Shown: positions 35,413-44,649 of the stretch, one piece after another
How the letters are laid out: each line of letters opens with the position of its first letter
Position numbering within the stretch: position 1 is the first letter of the stretch
Origin: Daejeonella sp.
Lineage (GTDB): Bacteria > Bacteroidota > Bacteroidia > Sphingobacteriales > Sphingobacteriaceae
Assembly (NCBI RefSeq): GCF_030684675.1
Contig: NZ_JAUXXZ010000031.1
Span: 1 to 64,000, forward strand
Length of the DNA: 64,000 nucleotides
Direction of reading: 5' to 3'
Position numbers and translations under genes: made by a program
The notes under the pieces: model-generated
What the model was told of the DNA's origin: nothing
Databases searched by the model: none
Seen by the model: the letters and a program-made list of their open reading frames with translations, nothing else

Positions 35413-37620
35413 ATGAAGCATTGTAGTCGCCATATAAAAATGATCAATCTGAAACAATTCTCTCTTTCCTTCATCATTATTCTTACTCTCTTTTGTGTTT
35501 CCTGTAACGATGCTAACCATAAAAGCGAATGGGATGTTTACGGTGGAAGCAAGGAACGTATTCAGTATTCAGAGCTTGATGTAATAGATACTTCCAATGT
35601 GGCTAATTTACAACTGGCCTGGATTTACCATACTAAAGATGCAGAACCAGGCAGTCAGATTCAGGCAAACCCGCTCATCGTTGATGGAGTACTTTATGGC
35701 GTTTCAGCTAAATTAAAGCTGTTCGCTGCGGATGCATTGACTGGTAAGGAAAAATGGGTATTTAATCCAGTCGATTCAATGATGGTGGATATTCAGGGCA
35801 GACAAAGTTATGGAATGAATGCCTGCCGCGGGATTGCACTTTATAAAGGTAAAAACAAAGAACATCTGCTTTATTATACTGTAGGTTCTTCCTTATTCTG
35901 CATAAACAGTGCCACAGGTAAACCGGTACTTTCTTTTGGGAATAAGGGTCGAATCCCACTTCACGATGGCCTTGACCTGGACAGGGATTTATCAAATTTA
36001 AGAGTCACAGCAACTTCACCGGGAGTAATTTATAAGGATCTTATCATCATCGGAACCAGTTTGTCGGAGGAAGAGGAATCTGCTCCGGGTCATATCAGGG
36101 CATATGATGTTCATACAGGTAAATTGAAATGGATGTTTAGGACAATCCCTGAACCAGGTGATGTTGGATATGATTCCTGGGAAGACCCTGAGGCTCATAA
36201 ATATGTAGGAGGGGCAAATGCCTGGGGCGGACTTAGTTTAGATGAAAAGAGAGGAATGGTTTTTGCCTCAACCGGGGCAGCTGTGCCTGATTTTTATGGA
36301 GGTAAAAGAAAAGGGGACAATCTTTTCTCGAATAGTGTTCTCGCACTCGATGCAGAAACCGGAAAATATATCTGGCATTTTCAGGCTGTTCATCATGATC
36401 TTTGGGATTATGACTTTCCTACATCTCCGATTCTGGTTTCAATAAAAAAAGGTGGCAAAAATATCGATGCCGTAGTACAGGTTAGTAAACAGGGTTTTAT
36501 TTACATGCTTGACAGGGAGACAGGTAAGTCTGTGCATCCGATTCTGGAAAAGCCAGTGCCTGCATCAGATCTTACCGGTGAGCAAACCTCTCCAACCCAG
36601 CCCTTCCCAACAGTGCTTCCTCCTTTTGTGAGACAGGAATTCAAAGAATCTGATCTTAATAATATTATACCTGACTCTTCTTATCAGGATCTGAAAAAGA
36701 GGTTTTTAAGCCATAAATCGGGTAAGATGTTTATTCCACCAAGTGTGGAGGGAACGCTCGTTCTACCCGGACTAACCGGTGGTGCAGAATGGGGCGGTCC
36801 TTCCTATGATCCTTCAAGCGGTTTGCTTTACATCAACGCTACTGAAATGCCCTGGGTTGTAACCATGATAGATACTTTGGTGGAAAAGCTTCCAAAATCC
36901 AATCAAACTAATTTACAGGCAGGTATAAGTATCTACGATAAGAGTTGCAAGGGTTGTCATGGTGCTGATCTTAAAGGTTCAGGTAATTTTCCTTCATTAA
37001 TCAATCTTCAAAAGAAGTATACTGAGGTCAAATTCAAAGATCTCGTATCGTCCGGACAAAGAATGATGCCAGCCTTCAAGCATTTTAGTGAAGAAGATAA
37101 AACCGCTCTGGCATCCTATTTATTGAATATTGAATCAAAACAAAAGATGATTTTTACTCAGGTAACTAAGTTAAGTCATCCTTTCTATCGTTCGCCTTAT
37201 CGTTTTGGTGGATATAAACAGTTTTTGACTAAAGAAGGTTATCCGGGAATTAAGCCACCATGGGGTACTTTAAGCGCCATAGAGCTTAGCACCGGCCGCT
37301 TAGTTTGGAAAAACACATTGGGTGACTACCCTGAATTAAAGGCGAAAGGTATTCATTCCGGTACAGAGAATTGGGGAGGGTCGGTGGTAACTGCGGGCGG
37401 ACTGGTATTTATCGCTGCTGCAAGGGATGAGAAATTCAGGGCATTCAATAAAGCCACAGGTAAACTCTTATTTGAAACGAATTTGCCTGCAGCAGGATAT
37501 GCAACGCCATCTGTTTATAGTGTGAATGGTAAACAATTTGTGGTAATCGCATGCGGTGGAGGAAGAATGAGAACTAAATCGGCTGATACGTATGTTGCTT
37601 TCTCGCTTCCCGATAAATAA
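35413..37620 (+). CDS. PQQ-dependent dehydrogenase with internal cytochrome c domain (lipoprotein)
   Basis: The protein has 735 residues. A lipoprotein signal ends in the lipobox CVSC near residue 31; M11 (MINLKQF) is an equally good start. The body is an eight-bladed quinoprotein propeller (blades such as DALTGKEKWVFNP, DAETGKYIWHFQAVHHDLWDYD, ELSTGRLVWKNTLGDY). A c-type cytochrome domain is inserted between blades, with heme motif C512-K-G-C-H516 and a distal Met in MMPAF. It oxidises an aldose or alcohol in the periplasm and passes electrons to the respiratory chain. The substrate is not defined; relatives are annotated as glucose dehydrogenases. It needs PQQ, whose biosynthesis genes are not in the window. 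Confidence 0.92.
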   Translation: MKHCSRHIKMINLKQFSLSFIIILTLFCVSCNDANHKSEWDVYGGSKERIQYSELDVIDTSNVANLQLAWIYHTKDAEPGSQIQANPLIVDGVLYGVSAKLKLFAADALTGKEKWVFNPVDSMMVDIQGRQSYGMNACRGIALYKGKNKEHLLYYTVGSSLFCINSATGKPVLSFGNKGRIPLHDGLDLDRDLSNLRVTATSPGVIYKDLIIIGTSLSEEEESAPGHIRAYDVHTGKLKWMFRTIPEPGDVGYDSWEDPEAHKYVGGANAWGGLSLDEKRGMVFASTGAAVPDFYGGKRKGDNLFSNSVLALDAETGKYIWHFQAVHHDLWDYDFPTSPILVSIKKGGKNIDAVVQVSKQGFIYMLDRETGKSVHPILEKPVPASDLTGEQTSPTQPFPTVLPPFVRQEFKESDLNNIIPDSSYQDLKKRFLSHKSGKMFIPPSVEGTLVLPGLTGGAEWGGPSYDPSSGLLYINATEMPWVVTMIDTLVEKLPKSNQTNLQAGISIYDKSCKGCHGADLKGSGNFPSLINLQKKYTEVKFKDLVSSGQRMMPAFKHFSEEDKTALASYLLNIESKQKMIFTQVTKLSHPFYRSPYRFGGYKQFLTKEGYPGIKPPWGTLSAIELSTGRLVWKNTLGDYPELKAKGIHSGTENWGGSVVTAGGLVFIAAARDEKFRAFNKATGKLLFETNLPAAGYATPSVYSVNGKQFVVIACGGGRMRTKSADTYVAFSLPDK

Positions 37621-37663
37621 AAATATCTGAATAGAAAAATTTCAATTCTTAAAAAAAAACAAA

Positions 37664-38953
37664 ATGGAAAGATCAACCTTTTTAAAATCTCTGGCTGGAG
37701 TGGGTGTGGGTACTTTGGGACTCAGTGCCTTAAGTTCATGTAAAACCGGAGACACTGCTTCCTCTGTTAATCCGGATGTGATGCCTGCCCATATATCGGG
37801 AGCTGCATTGGATTTCAGTAAGATCAGGGAAGATTTCCCCCGCACCAGGGAGGAAGTCTATATGGATAATGCATCAACCCACCCAATTAATATTTATACG
37901 GCTGCAGCTTTGCATCGCTATGCTGAATGGGCTAAGAATGATGTGGGTGAGCCCTGGTGGCCAAAATGGTCAGAGACCCGTCAGGAATGTAAGGATAGCT
38001 TTGCGAAACTGATTAATGCAGATCCGGATGAAATCGCTTTTGCAAGGACTACTGTCGAAGCCGAGAATAATATACTGAATGGGATGGATTTAAAAGGGGG
38101 TAATGTTGTGACAACAGATCTTCATTATGCGCCAAGTTTATATGGTTACAAGATGCGTGAGCAACGAGAGGGACTGGAATTGAGAATCATTAAACATAAT
38201 GACTGGAAGTTTGATGTGAAGGATTTTGAAGGTGTGATCGATAAGAACACCAAATTAGTGGCTATCACGCTCGTTTCAAATGTGAATGGTTTTCTGATTA
38301 AAGACGTTCGGGCAATTGCTGATCTGGCTCATGCCAATGGAGCATTGCTTTATGTGGATATTATTCAGGGTGTAGGTGCTGTGCCGGTGGATGTAAAAGC
38401 CATGGGAATTGATATGGCTGCCTGTTCTACCTTCAAATGGTTGATGGGTAGTAAAGGTTTTGGGTTTATGTACGTCCGTAAAGATTTGCAGGACACCCGG
38501 GTTCTACCAACGCAACACCATGGAAGCTTAAATTTCAATTATGGCGAATGGACAGATAACCCGGATTCAGCATTGGGCGAATTTGATTTCAAACCTACTA
38601 CAGGTCCGGCAATGTATGAGGTTAGCTACCCCTCTTATGAAGGAGTATCCTGTGCCATCACCTCGATGAAATATATACACACTTTAGGGGTTGAAAATAT
38701 CCGGAACCATGTTCGTACCCTAACAAGCCGTCTGGCAATAGAAATGCCAAAGATTGGTTATCCTATGATCACACCTGAGGGCAATGAAAGTCCAATTATT
38801 GTTTTCAAAGCTAAAGATCCGGATGAGGCAATGAAAAAGCTTCGTGCAGCCAAGATTAATGTGGCCATGCGTTTTGGAAATAAATTAAGACTCTCTCCAT
38901 CAATTTATAACAATCAAGCGGATATCGATCGTATTTTGGATACACTTTCCTAA
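37664..38953 (+). CDS. Exported class-V aminotransferase-fold PLP enzyme
   Basis: The protein has 429 residues. The N-terminus ERSTFLKSLAGVGVGTLGLSALSSC resembles a Tat-type or lipoprotein leader: it lacks the second Arg and carries a lipobox-like LSSC, so a membrane-anchored periplasmic protein is likely. The fold-type I body shows DNASTHPINIYTAAALHRY, DVIQGVG-like YVDIIQGVGAVPVD and the Schiff-base lysine K258 in CSTFKWLMGSKGFGF. Relatives include isopenicillin-N epimerase and cysteine desulfurase-like proteins. The substrate is unknown. It is the second exported PLP enzyme of the region and lies 43 bases after the PQQ dehydrogenase. Confidence 0.86.
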   Translation: MERSTFLKSLAGVGVGTLGLSALSSCKTGDTASSVNPDVMPAHISGAALDFSKIREDFPRTREEVYMDNASTHPINIYTAAALHRYAEWAKNDVGEPWWPKWSETRQECKDSFAKLINADPDEIAFARTTVEAENNILNGMDLKGGNVVTTDLHYAPSLYGYKMREQREGLELRIIKHNDWKFDVKDFEGVIDKNTKLVAITLVSNVNGFLIKDVRAIADLAHANGALLYVDIIQGVGAVPVDVKAMGIDMAACSTFKWLMGSKGFGFMYVRKDLQDTRVLPTQHHGSLNFNYGEWTDNPDSALGEFDFKPTTGPAMYEVSYPSYEGVSCAITSMKYIHTLGVENIRNHVRTLTSRLAIEMPKIGYPMITPEGNESPIIVFKAKDPDEAMKKLRAAKINVAMRFGNKLRLSPSIYNNQADIDRILDTLS

Positions 38954-39000
38954 AACAGGTAGGCTGTTCATTAAGAGTGGGGAATTGAATTAAAGCAGGA

Positions 39001-39089
39001 TGTCATCCCGACACAGGAGGGAACTTAGCGATTATGGATTAAATTTCGACTCCAATAAGCGAAGTTCCTTCACTTCGTTCTGGATGACA
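39001..39089. repeat. Imperfect long palindrome (REP-like) in the 540-base gap
   Basis: TGTCATCCCGACACAGGAGGGAACTT at 39001 pairs with AAGTTCCTTCACTTCGTTCTGGATGACA ending at 39089, with inner pairing TTAGCG...CAATAAGCG. This style of palindrome is scattered through many Bacteroidota genomes. The remaining sequence of the gap (38954-39492) holds no supported gene; the 68-aa ORF over it is translated repeat. Confidence 0.7.
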
Positions 39090-39441
39090 GGCTGGAAGGC
39101 TGCTCAGCAGGAAATATGTACTTGCCGCACTGTAATCTTGCAACCTGCCCTTCTGCAGTTAAGGGAAATCGATATTGAATTGACAATAAGTCATTTTTTA
39201 AAATAGGTTTACAAATTAAATTTCAGGTCAGAGTTTAGGGAATATAACGATAATTTTCGATGTGAAAATTGCCGTTTTTTTTGGTTGGTAGTCTTAGATA
39301 GGGGACTATCAAGATTTAATTCTGTTTTTAAATTGTGATTTTTACTTTTTATACAACCTCTTTAAACTATAGATTCATATTCTTGTTAAGAATGTAGTCT
39401 AAATTTCCCTTACTTACAGGATTTTAGCATCAATATTTAAT

Positions 39442-39449
39442 TATCTTTG
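39442..39449 (+). promoter_or_regulatory. Candidate -7 box for the sulfatase operon
   Basis: TATCTTTG fits the Bacteroidota -7 consensus TAnnTTTG and lies 43 bases before the sulfatase ATG, in an AT-rich region. A good -33 TTTG is not visible. Confidence 0.4.
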
Positions 39450-39492
39450 GTGGCTTGCATTCGAAAATGAATGTTTTATATAACTTGTCACA

Positions 39493-41082
39493 ATGAAAAA
39501 TTTCTCTGTAAATAGTATTCGCTATAAGTTTAAAGTAACACTTTTTACAGGTGTTGCTTTTTTTATACTTGCAAATTCAGAATTTGCATGGGCTCAGTCT
39601 CCAAATCCTGGTTCTAAACCCAATATTATCTTTCTTGCAATAGATGATTTGAACGATTGGATTAACCCACCCGGACTGGGAGGATTACCAGGATTAAAAA
39701 CTCCGAATTTCGATCGGTTGAGAAAAATGTCAATGTCTTTTACCAATGCACATATTCCATCGCCTGCCTGTGCACCTTCAAGGGTGTCTATCATGACAGG
39801 TGTTAGTCCGGCAAGATCTGGAGTTACGGGTTGGAAGCATCCTGACTGGCGAAAAGTCCCAGCACTGAGTACTTTGTTAACTATGGAACAATTTTTTAAG
39901 GAAAAAGGTTATAAAACCCTTGCGGGGGGTAAAATCTACCATACCTTATCTCCTCCAAGGTCAACAATAAATCAATCGGAAGGCAAAGGATGGGATTTTT
40001 ATTACCCTGGTTTAAGAATTCCGGTTCCGTTTCAGGTCAGAGCACCTGAGGAAATTATTTCTCCCAAAAATTTTAAAGGCAAACAGCCCGATTATTTTAC
40101 ATGGGGGCCAATTGCACTGGATGATGATTATATGGCCGATTTTCAAATCGCAGAATGGGCAAATTATGAGCTTAGCCAAAAACATGATAAGCCTTTGTTT
40201 TTAGCTGTCGGATTGACTAAACCTCATGATCCATGGGAGGTACCTCAAAAATATTTTGATATGTACCCACTTGCCAATGTGCCTGACCTGCCATTTAAGG
40301 AGGATGATTTAGAGGATTCATTTATCCACGGAAGAAGAGCACTCCATCGCTTTATCACTGATAATAATCAGCTTAAGAAAGTGTTGCAAGCCTACATGGC
40401 TACCATATCATTTACCGATGCAATGCTAGGGAAATTTTTGGATGGGATGGAAAAAACAGGTTACCTGAAAAATTCAATTATTGTAGTTTGGTCGGATCAT
40501 GGAATGCATATGGGCGAAAAGGAAAATTGGGAAAAATTTACGCTTTGGGAGCGTTCTACGAGAGCTCCTCTGTTTATTATGGCACCGGGGGTAACTAAAC
40601 CTGGCTCAACTACCCATGTTCCGGTTTCTATGATGGACATGTTTCCTACGCTTGCTGAACTGGCCGGCGAGAAAATTCCGGAATACTGTGATGGGGAAAG
40701 CTTAGTTCCAATGCTTAAACTGGAGAGATTTGATCATAAACCTGCATTTACAGCTTATTTTATGAATGAGCAGGGTGGCGCAAATTCTGGTGATGGATAC
40801 ACCATCCGCACCAATAAGTATCGTTATATCTATTATCCATTTATTAATCTGGAAGAACTTTATGATCATCAAGTTGATCCAAATGAATGGAATAATATAG
40901 CTTATAAAGCTTCCAGTAAATCAGTGATACAGGAACAAAGAAAACTCTTATTGGATCGGGTGCCGGGATTGTCATGGACTAATGCGGCACCTAAGGGATA
41001 TACCATCGGTAAGGATGGAAGTGTTAAGAAAGATGGCTATGTAAAAATAGCAGATCTTAAAGAGATGAAATGGGGACTTTAA
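39493..41082 (+). CDS. Secreted type I sulfatase
   Basis: The protein has 529 residues with a Sec signal ending near EFAWAQ. The metal-binding start AIDDLNDW is followed by the maturation motif C93-A-P-S-R (SPACAPSRVSIMTG), in which C93 is converted to formylglycine. AGGKIYH, VGLTKPHDPWEVP and WSDHGMHMGEKENWEK supply the other active-site and Ca2+ residues. The pattern resembles iduronate-2-sulfatase-like members of family S1, so removal of sulfate from a uronic-acid unit is a reasonable guess, not proof. The next gene, the probable maturase, overlaps by one base (TAATG), a sign of tight coupling. Confidence 0.93.
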   Translation: MKNFSVNSIRYKFKVTLFTGVAFFILANSEFAWAQSPNPGSKPNIIFLAIDDLNDWINPPGLGGLPGLKTPNFDRLRKMSMSFTNAHIPSPACAPSRVSIMTGVSPARSGVTGWKHPDWRKVPALSTLLTMEQFFKEKGYKTLAGGKIYHTLSPPRSTINQSEGKGWDFYYPGLRIPVPFQVRAPEEIISPKNFKGKQPDYFTWGPIALDDDYMADFQIAEWANYELSQKHDKPLFLAVGLTKPHDPWEVPQKYFDMYPLANVPDLPFKEDDLEDSFIHGRRALHRFITDNNQLKKVLQAYMATISFTDAMLGKFLDGMEKTGYLKNSIIVVWSDHGMHMGEKENWEKFTLWERSTRAPLFIMAPGVTKPGSTTHVPVSMMDMFPTLAELAGEKIPEYCDGESLVPMLKLERFDHKPAFTAYFMNEQGGANSGDGYTIRTNKYRYIYYPFINLEELYDHQVDPNEWNNIAYKASSKSVIQEQRKLLLDRVPGLSWTNAAPKGYTIGKDGSVKKDGYVKIADLKEMKWGL

Positions 41083-42218
41083 TGATAAGGGTTTTTAAAA
41101 CATTTTTAGCGAATCAGCTTATTAACACGGCAAAAGTTTGTTTCAGTCTGTTTTTAGGCTTGTTTTGCCTGTTTGTATTTAGTTCATGTAATCAGGAAGC
41201 AAAAACAGGTTCGATCGAGAATAAATCTGTTGGAAAGGGTTCAGTCTATAAGACCCTTGATCAGATTACTTTTAATGGAGATACCTCTAATACCGGAATG
41301 GTTTCAATTCCGGGTGGAGTATTTATGATGGGTGCCGATAATGATCAGGCAGATAAAGATGAGTATCCAAAGCATAAAGTGATTTTAGACCCGTTCTGGA
41401 TCGATCAGCATGAGGTTACGAATGATCAGTTTGCCAAATTCATAGAAAGTACAGGCTATGTAACTACAGCCGAACGCAAACCCGACTGGGAGGAATTGAA
41501 AAAGCAATTGCCACCCGGAACACCAAAGCCAGATGAGTCCTTACTGGTTGCGGCCTCGCTGGTATTCACACCCCAAAAACAGGAGGTTGACCTCAATGAT
41601 TATTCTCAGTGGTGGGCATGGGTTCCAGGAGCCAGTTGGAAGCACCCTGAGGGCCCAGACAGTAATATTGATGGCAAAGGCAATTACCCTGTAATCCATG
41701 TTAGCTGGGACGATGCTATGGCCTATTGCAAGTGGGCAGGAAAACGTTTACCAACTGAGGCCGAATGGGAGTATGCCTCCAGAGGAGGACTGAACAATAA
41801 AATTTATCCCTGGGGTGATGAGCATATTAATAAGGGAAAGGCCAAAGCAAATACTTGGGAGGGGAGCTTTCCATACAAGAATACTGCATTTGATACTTTC
41901 ACAGGTATTGCTCCGGTTAAATCATTTACTCCAAATGGATATGGATTGTATGATATGGCAGGAAACGTGTGGGAATGGTGTCTGGATAAATACCGGAATG
42001 ATTATTACCAGAGTATAAACAATTCCGATGGTATCAAAAATCCTCAGGGTCCGGCAGATAGTTTTGATCCCGATGAACCCTATACTCCTAAGAGGGTATC
42101 AAGAGGAGGCTCTTTTATGTGCAATGAAAGTTATTGTTCCGGGTACCGTGTTGCCCGCCGAATGAAAAGCTCTCCTGACTCTGGTATGAGTAATCTGGGT
42201 TTCAGATGTGCCAAATAA
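41082..42218 (+). CDS. Lipoprotein formylglycine-generating enzyme (FGE/SUMF1 family)
   Basis: I chose ATG 41082 because it overlaps the sulfatase stop as TAATG; the ORF track opens 12 bases earlier. The 378-residue product has a lipoprotein signal with lipobox FSSC. The FGE-sulfatase domain begins MVSIPGGVFMMGAD and includes EVTNDQFAKFIESTGY, RLPTEAEWEYASRGG and GNVWEWCLD. Both catalytic, copper-binding cysteines of aerobic FGE are kept (C347 and C352, in SFMCNESYC), and SNLGFRCAK closes the domain. It therefore probably oxidises the Cys of the neighbouring sulfatase. The unusual point is its lipoprotein export. Confidence 0.92.
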   Translation: MIRVFKTFLANQLINTAKVCFSLFLGLFCLFVFSSCNQEAKTGSIENKSVGKGSVYKTLDQITFNGDTSNTGMVSIPGGVFMMGADNDQADKDEYPKHKVILDPFWIDQHEVTNDQFAKFIESTGYVTTAERKPDWEELKKQLPPGTPKPDESLLVAASLVFTPQKQEVDLNDYSQWWAWVPGASWKHPEGPDSNIDGKGNYPVIHVSWDDAMAYCKWAGKRLPTEAEWEYASRGGLNNKIYPWGDEHINKGKAKANTWEGSFPYKNTAFDTFTGIAPVKSFTPNGYGLYDMAGNVWEWCLDKYRNDYYQSINNSDGIKNPQGPADSFDPDEPYTPKRVSRGGSFMCNESYCSGYRVARRMKSSPDSGMSNLGFRCAK

Positions 42219-42240
42219 TCTTTAAAGAAGAATTTTTATA

Positions 42241-42432
42241 ATGAATTCTATGCTGTTCAGGAATATAATAATCGTCCTGATACCGGTCATTTTATTAGCC
42301 ACATCATGCTCAGGTCCTATTTCTGAAAAACAGGCCAATAATGCACCTGCAAGAGTTTTGAAAATTAAGAATTCAGTGCCAAGCTGTTGTTCAAAAAAAC
42401 CATCCCGCTTTTCTGCCAAGCCAAAGCTTTAA
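42241..42432 (+). CDS. Small lipoprotein with Cys-Cys and PSR motif
   Basis: The protein has 63 residues. A lipoprotein signal (IIIVLIPVILLATSC) gives a mature peptide of only about 40 residues ending VPSCCSKKPSRFSAKPKL. The gene starts 22 bases after the FGE gene and is likely in the same operon. The vicinal cysteines and the PSR tail recall the CxPSR maturation site of sulfatases but do not match it (Lys, not Cys, two residues before Pro). A role as copper donor or partner of the FGE is speculative. I do not recognise the family. Confidence 0.65.
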   Translation: MNSMLFRNIIIVLIPVILLATSCSGPISEKQANNAPARVLKIKNSVPSCCSKKPSRFSAKPKL

Positions 42433-42733
42433 TGAAATAGATTTCTTCCTTCATTGATTCATAAGAAATGATCTGCAATTTTGATTTGATTTTGAACTTG
42501 TCAACAGGGATTCTTAAGAAATTATGTATGGTTTTATATTATCATTTTCTGATATTTTTACATCCTTTTATAGGCATTTAATTGTCAGCTCTTAGCTTAG
42601 AAAATACTTCTGATTGTGTCTAAAGGACACTAAGTTTCAGTATCTAAAATATTACCCGGGTAATTTCTTCTGCTTGTTTTTATTTTTCACATTGGATTTT
42701 TATTTATTAATTTCGATTATATTAGTAGTTGAA
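42433..42733. other. 301-base gap upstream of the second sigma factor
   Basis: AT-rich and without a supported gene. The frame of the sigma factor stays open back to 42614, but that extension is hydrophobic low-complexity sequence and is not conserved-looking. A promoter is expected here; no clear consensus is visible. Confidence 0.45.
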
Positions 42734-43291
42734 ATGTCTACGTATGCGGTATATTCTGATGGCGAGTTGCTCGATCTTTTAAGGTCAGGGGACAGGTCTG
42801 CATTTGCAGAAATATATAACAGGTACTGGAAGAATGTATTTACCGTTGCATCCAATAAAATTGGACAACTTGAGGAAGCAGAGGAAATCGTTCAGGACAT
42901 TTTTATATCTCTCTGGAACAGAAGGGAAGAAATTGTTATTACCTCAAACCTCAATGCATATCTGTCAGTTTCTGCAAAATACCGTGTCATAAAGATCCTG
43001 GCAAAGAGAAACCAATACAATAAGTACGCTGTTCATAGTCAAAATGTTATTCCGATAACAGCCAATTCAACTGATGATTGGTTCGAGTTTGTGGAATTAA
43101 GATCAAGATTAGAAATTCTGGTCTCTAATCTTCCCGAAAAATGCCGCCTGATATATAAAGCAAGTCGCGAAGATGGTTATTCTCAAAGGCAAATTGCTGA
43201 AGAATTCGGAATTTCTGAGAAAACTGTTGAAGCGCATATCAGTAAAGCTCTGAAGTCTTTAAGAACAGGTTTAGGGCAGCTTTTCCTTTGA
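42734..43291 (+). CDS. ECF-type RNA polymerase sigma factor (set 2)
   Basis: The start is taken at ATG 42734 (MSTYAVYSDGELL), 40 codons inside the listed ORF, because ECF sigma factors of this group begin just before the region-2 helix. The product has 185 residues. Region 2 is GDRSAFAEIYNRYWKNVFTVASNKIGQLEEAEEIVQD and region 4 is LPEKCRLIYKASREDGYSQRQIAEEF with the helix-turn-helix GISEKTVEAHI. It should control the second SusC/SusD set. The FecR gene follows after 81 bases. Confidence 0.93.
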   Translation: MSTYAVYSDGELLDLLRSGDRSAFAEIYNRYWKNVFTVASNKIGQLEEAEEIVQDIFISLWNRREEIVITSNLNAYLSVSAKYRVIKILAKRNQYNKYAVHSQNVIPITANSTDDWFEFVELRSRLEILVSNLPEKCRLIYKASREDGYSQRQIAEEFGISEKTVEAHISKALKSLRTGLGQLFL

Positions 43292-43372
43292 TTCCATTTT
43301 TATCAAAAAATATTTTCATTCCCACTAAGGGATAGGCCAGGGTTGGGGGACTTGTATATAAAGACCCCTTTC

Positions 43373-44623
43373 ATGAAACCTTTAAGTTCAAACGAGCGAT
43401 ATCAGGAATTAGCCGAAAAATGGCTCAATAATACTATAAGTCCTCAGGAGAGCGAGGAGTTTCTTCAATGGTACAATAGCGGGCAGGAGAATGATATCTA
43501 TATTCCCAGAGATTATGCTGAAAGTGATCAGGAGTTAAAAAGAAGAATCTTTGCGGAGATAAACCACAATATTTCTGAGCCTATTCTCTCTCCATCCTAT
43601 AGAATTCAATCATGGTTTGCAGCAGCGGCAGTAATTATAGCTGTTTTCGCTGCGGGCCTTTATTTCTCTTCAGAAACAAAGGAAACCAAACAATATGTTG
43701 CTGATAAATTAATTTCAGAGCCTACAACGGCTTCTCCTATAAGAGGGGTATCTCCGGTTTCTGAAGTTGAAGATCAAAAGCCTGTTGTGGTCATTGATAT
43801 CGAAGCAGGCGAAAATAAGGCAATACTTACACTGGGTGACGGCTCGAAAATTATTTTGGATGATGCAAAGAATGGAATTCTTGCAAATCAGGGTGGAAAT
43901 AGTGTTCTGAAGGCGGCAGAAGGTGAGGTCATCTATTCATTCCTGAGCGAAGTAAAAGATCCACTGACAGTAGATGAACATACTCCGGTTATTTATAATA
44001 CAATAGAAACCCCAAAGGGAGGTAAATTTCAGATTAAGTTACCGGATGGAAGTAAAGTTTGGTTGAATGCTGCCTCTTCACTTCGTTTTCCAACAGTATT
44101 CAATGGGTCCAAAAGGCAGGTTGAACTAAAAGGTGAGGCCTATTTTGAAGTATCACCGGATAAATCAAAAATATTTGAGGTCAATACCAGAAATCAGGTC
44201 GTACAGGTACTTGGAACACATTTTAATATCAATGCATATCTGGATGAACCAACTGTAAATACAACGTTACTGGAGGGTAGCGTAAGGGTCTCTGATCTGC
44301 GGACTAATATTTCTCAATTGCTCAAACCAGGGGAACAATCTCAGTTGAGTGAGCAGATCGAGGTGATAAATTTAAAAAACACCAACGAAGCTGTTGCCTG
44401 GAAAGAAGGTTATTTCCAGTTTGATGACGCGGATATAAAGACAGTCATGAGGCAAATAGAACGCTGGTATGACGTATCGGTCGTTTATGAAGGAGATGTG
44501 CCCAATTATCGCTTTGGTGGTGAAATTGAAAGAAATTTAAGTCTGTTACAAGTACTTAAAGTATTGGAAAAAACAAAAGTTCATTTTCGTTTAGAGGGAA
44601 GGGAGGTTATAGTAATGCGATAA
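43373..44623 (+). CDS. FecR-family anti-sigma factor (set 2)
   Basis: ATG 43373 (MKPLSSNERYQ) is preferred over the TTG at 43343 used by the ORF track. The 416-residue protein has a cytosolic sigma-binding region (about 1-80) and one membrane helix (SWFAAAAVIIAVFAAGLYFS). A linker follows, then the FecR domain (ETPKGGKFQIKLPDGSKVWLNAAS) and a C-terminal DUF4974-like domain (FQFDDADIKTVMRQIERWYDV). It transmits the signal from SusC2. It is longer than the set-1 FecR because of an extra periplasmic stretch at about 100-215. Confidence 0.93.
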   Translation: MKPLSSNERYQELAEKWLNNTISPQESEEFLQWYNSGQENDIYIPRDYAESDQELKRRIFAEINHNISEPILSPSYRIQSWFAAAAVIIAVFAAGLYFSSETKETKQYVADKLISEPTTASPIRGVSPVSEVEDQKPVVVIDIEAGENKAILTLGDGSKIILDDAKNGILANQGGNSVLKAAEGEVIYSFLSEVKDPLTVDEHTPVIYNTIETPKGGKFQIKLPDGSKVWLNAASSLRFPTVFNGSKRQVELKGEAYFEVSPDKSKIFEVNTRNQVVQVLGTHFNINAYLDEPTVNTTLLEGSVRVSDLRTNISQLLKPGEQSQLSEQIEVINLKNTNEAVAWKEGYFQFDDADIKTVMRQIERWYDVSVVYEGDVPNYRFGGEIERNLSLLQVLKVLEKTKVHFRLEGREVIVMR

Positions 44624-44649
44624 AGATCTACGAAAGAACTAAAAAACAA

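Noticed and set aside
39000-39206. 68-aa ORF (MSSRHRRELSDYG...)
   Set aside because: It is translated palindromic repeat DNA (TGTCATCCCGACAC...), has no family features and no ribosome binding site.
41070-41081. Upstream ATG of the FGE gene
   Set aside because: Possible, but TAATG overlap at 41082 is the more usual coupling and leaves the lipoprotein signal intact.
42614-42733. 40-codon extension of the second sigma factor
   Set aside because: Hydrophobic, low-complexity residues not found before region 2 in ECF sigma factors; ATG 42734 is better.
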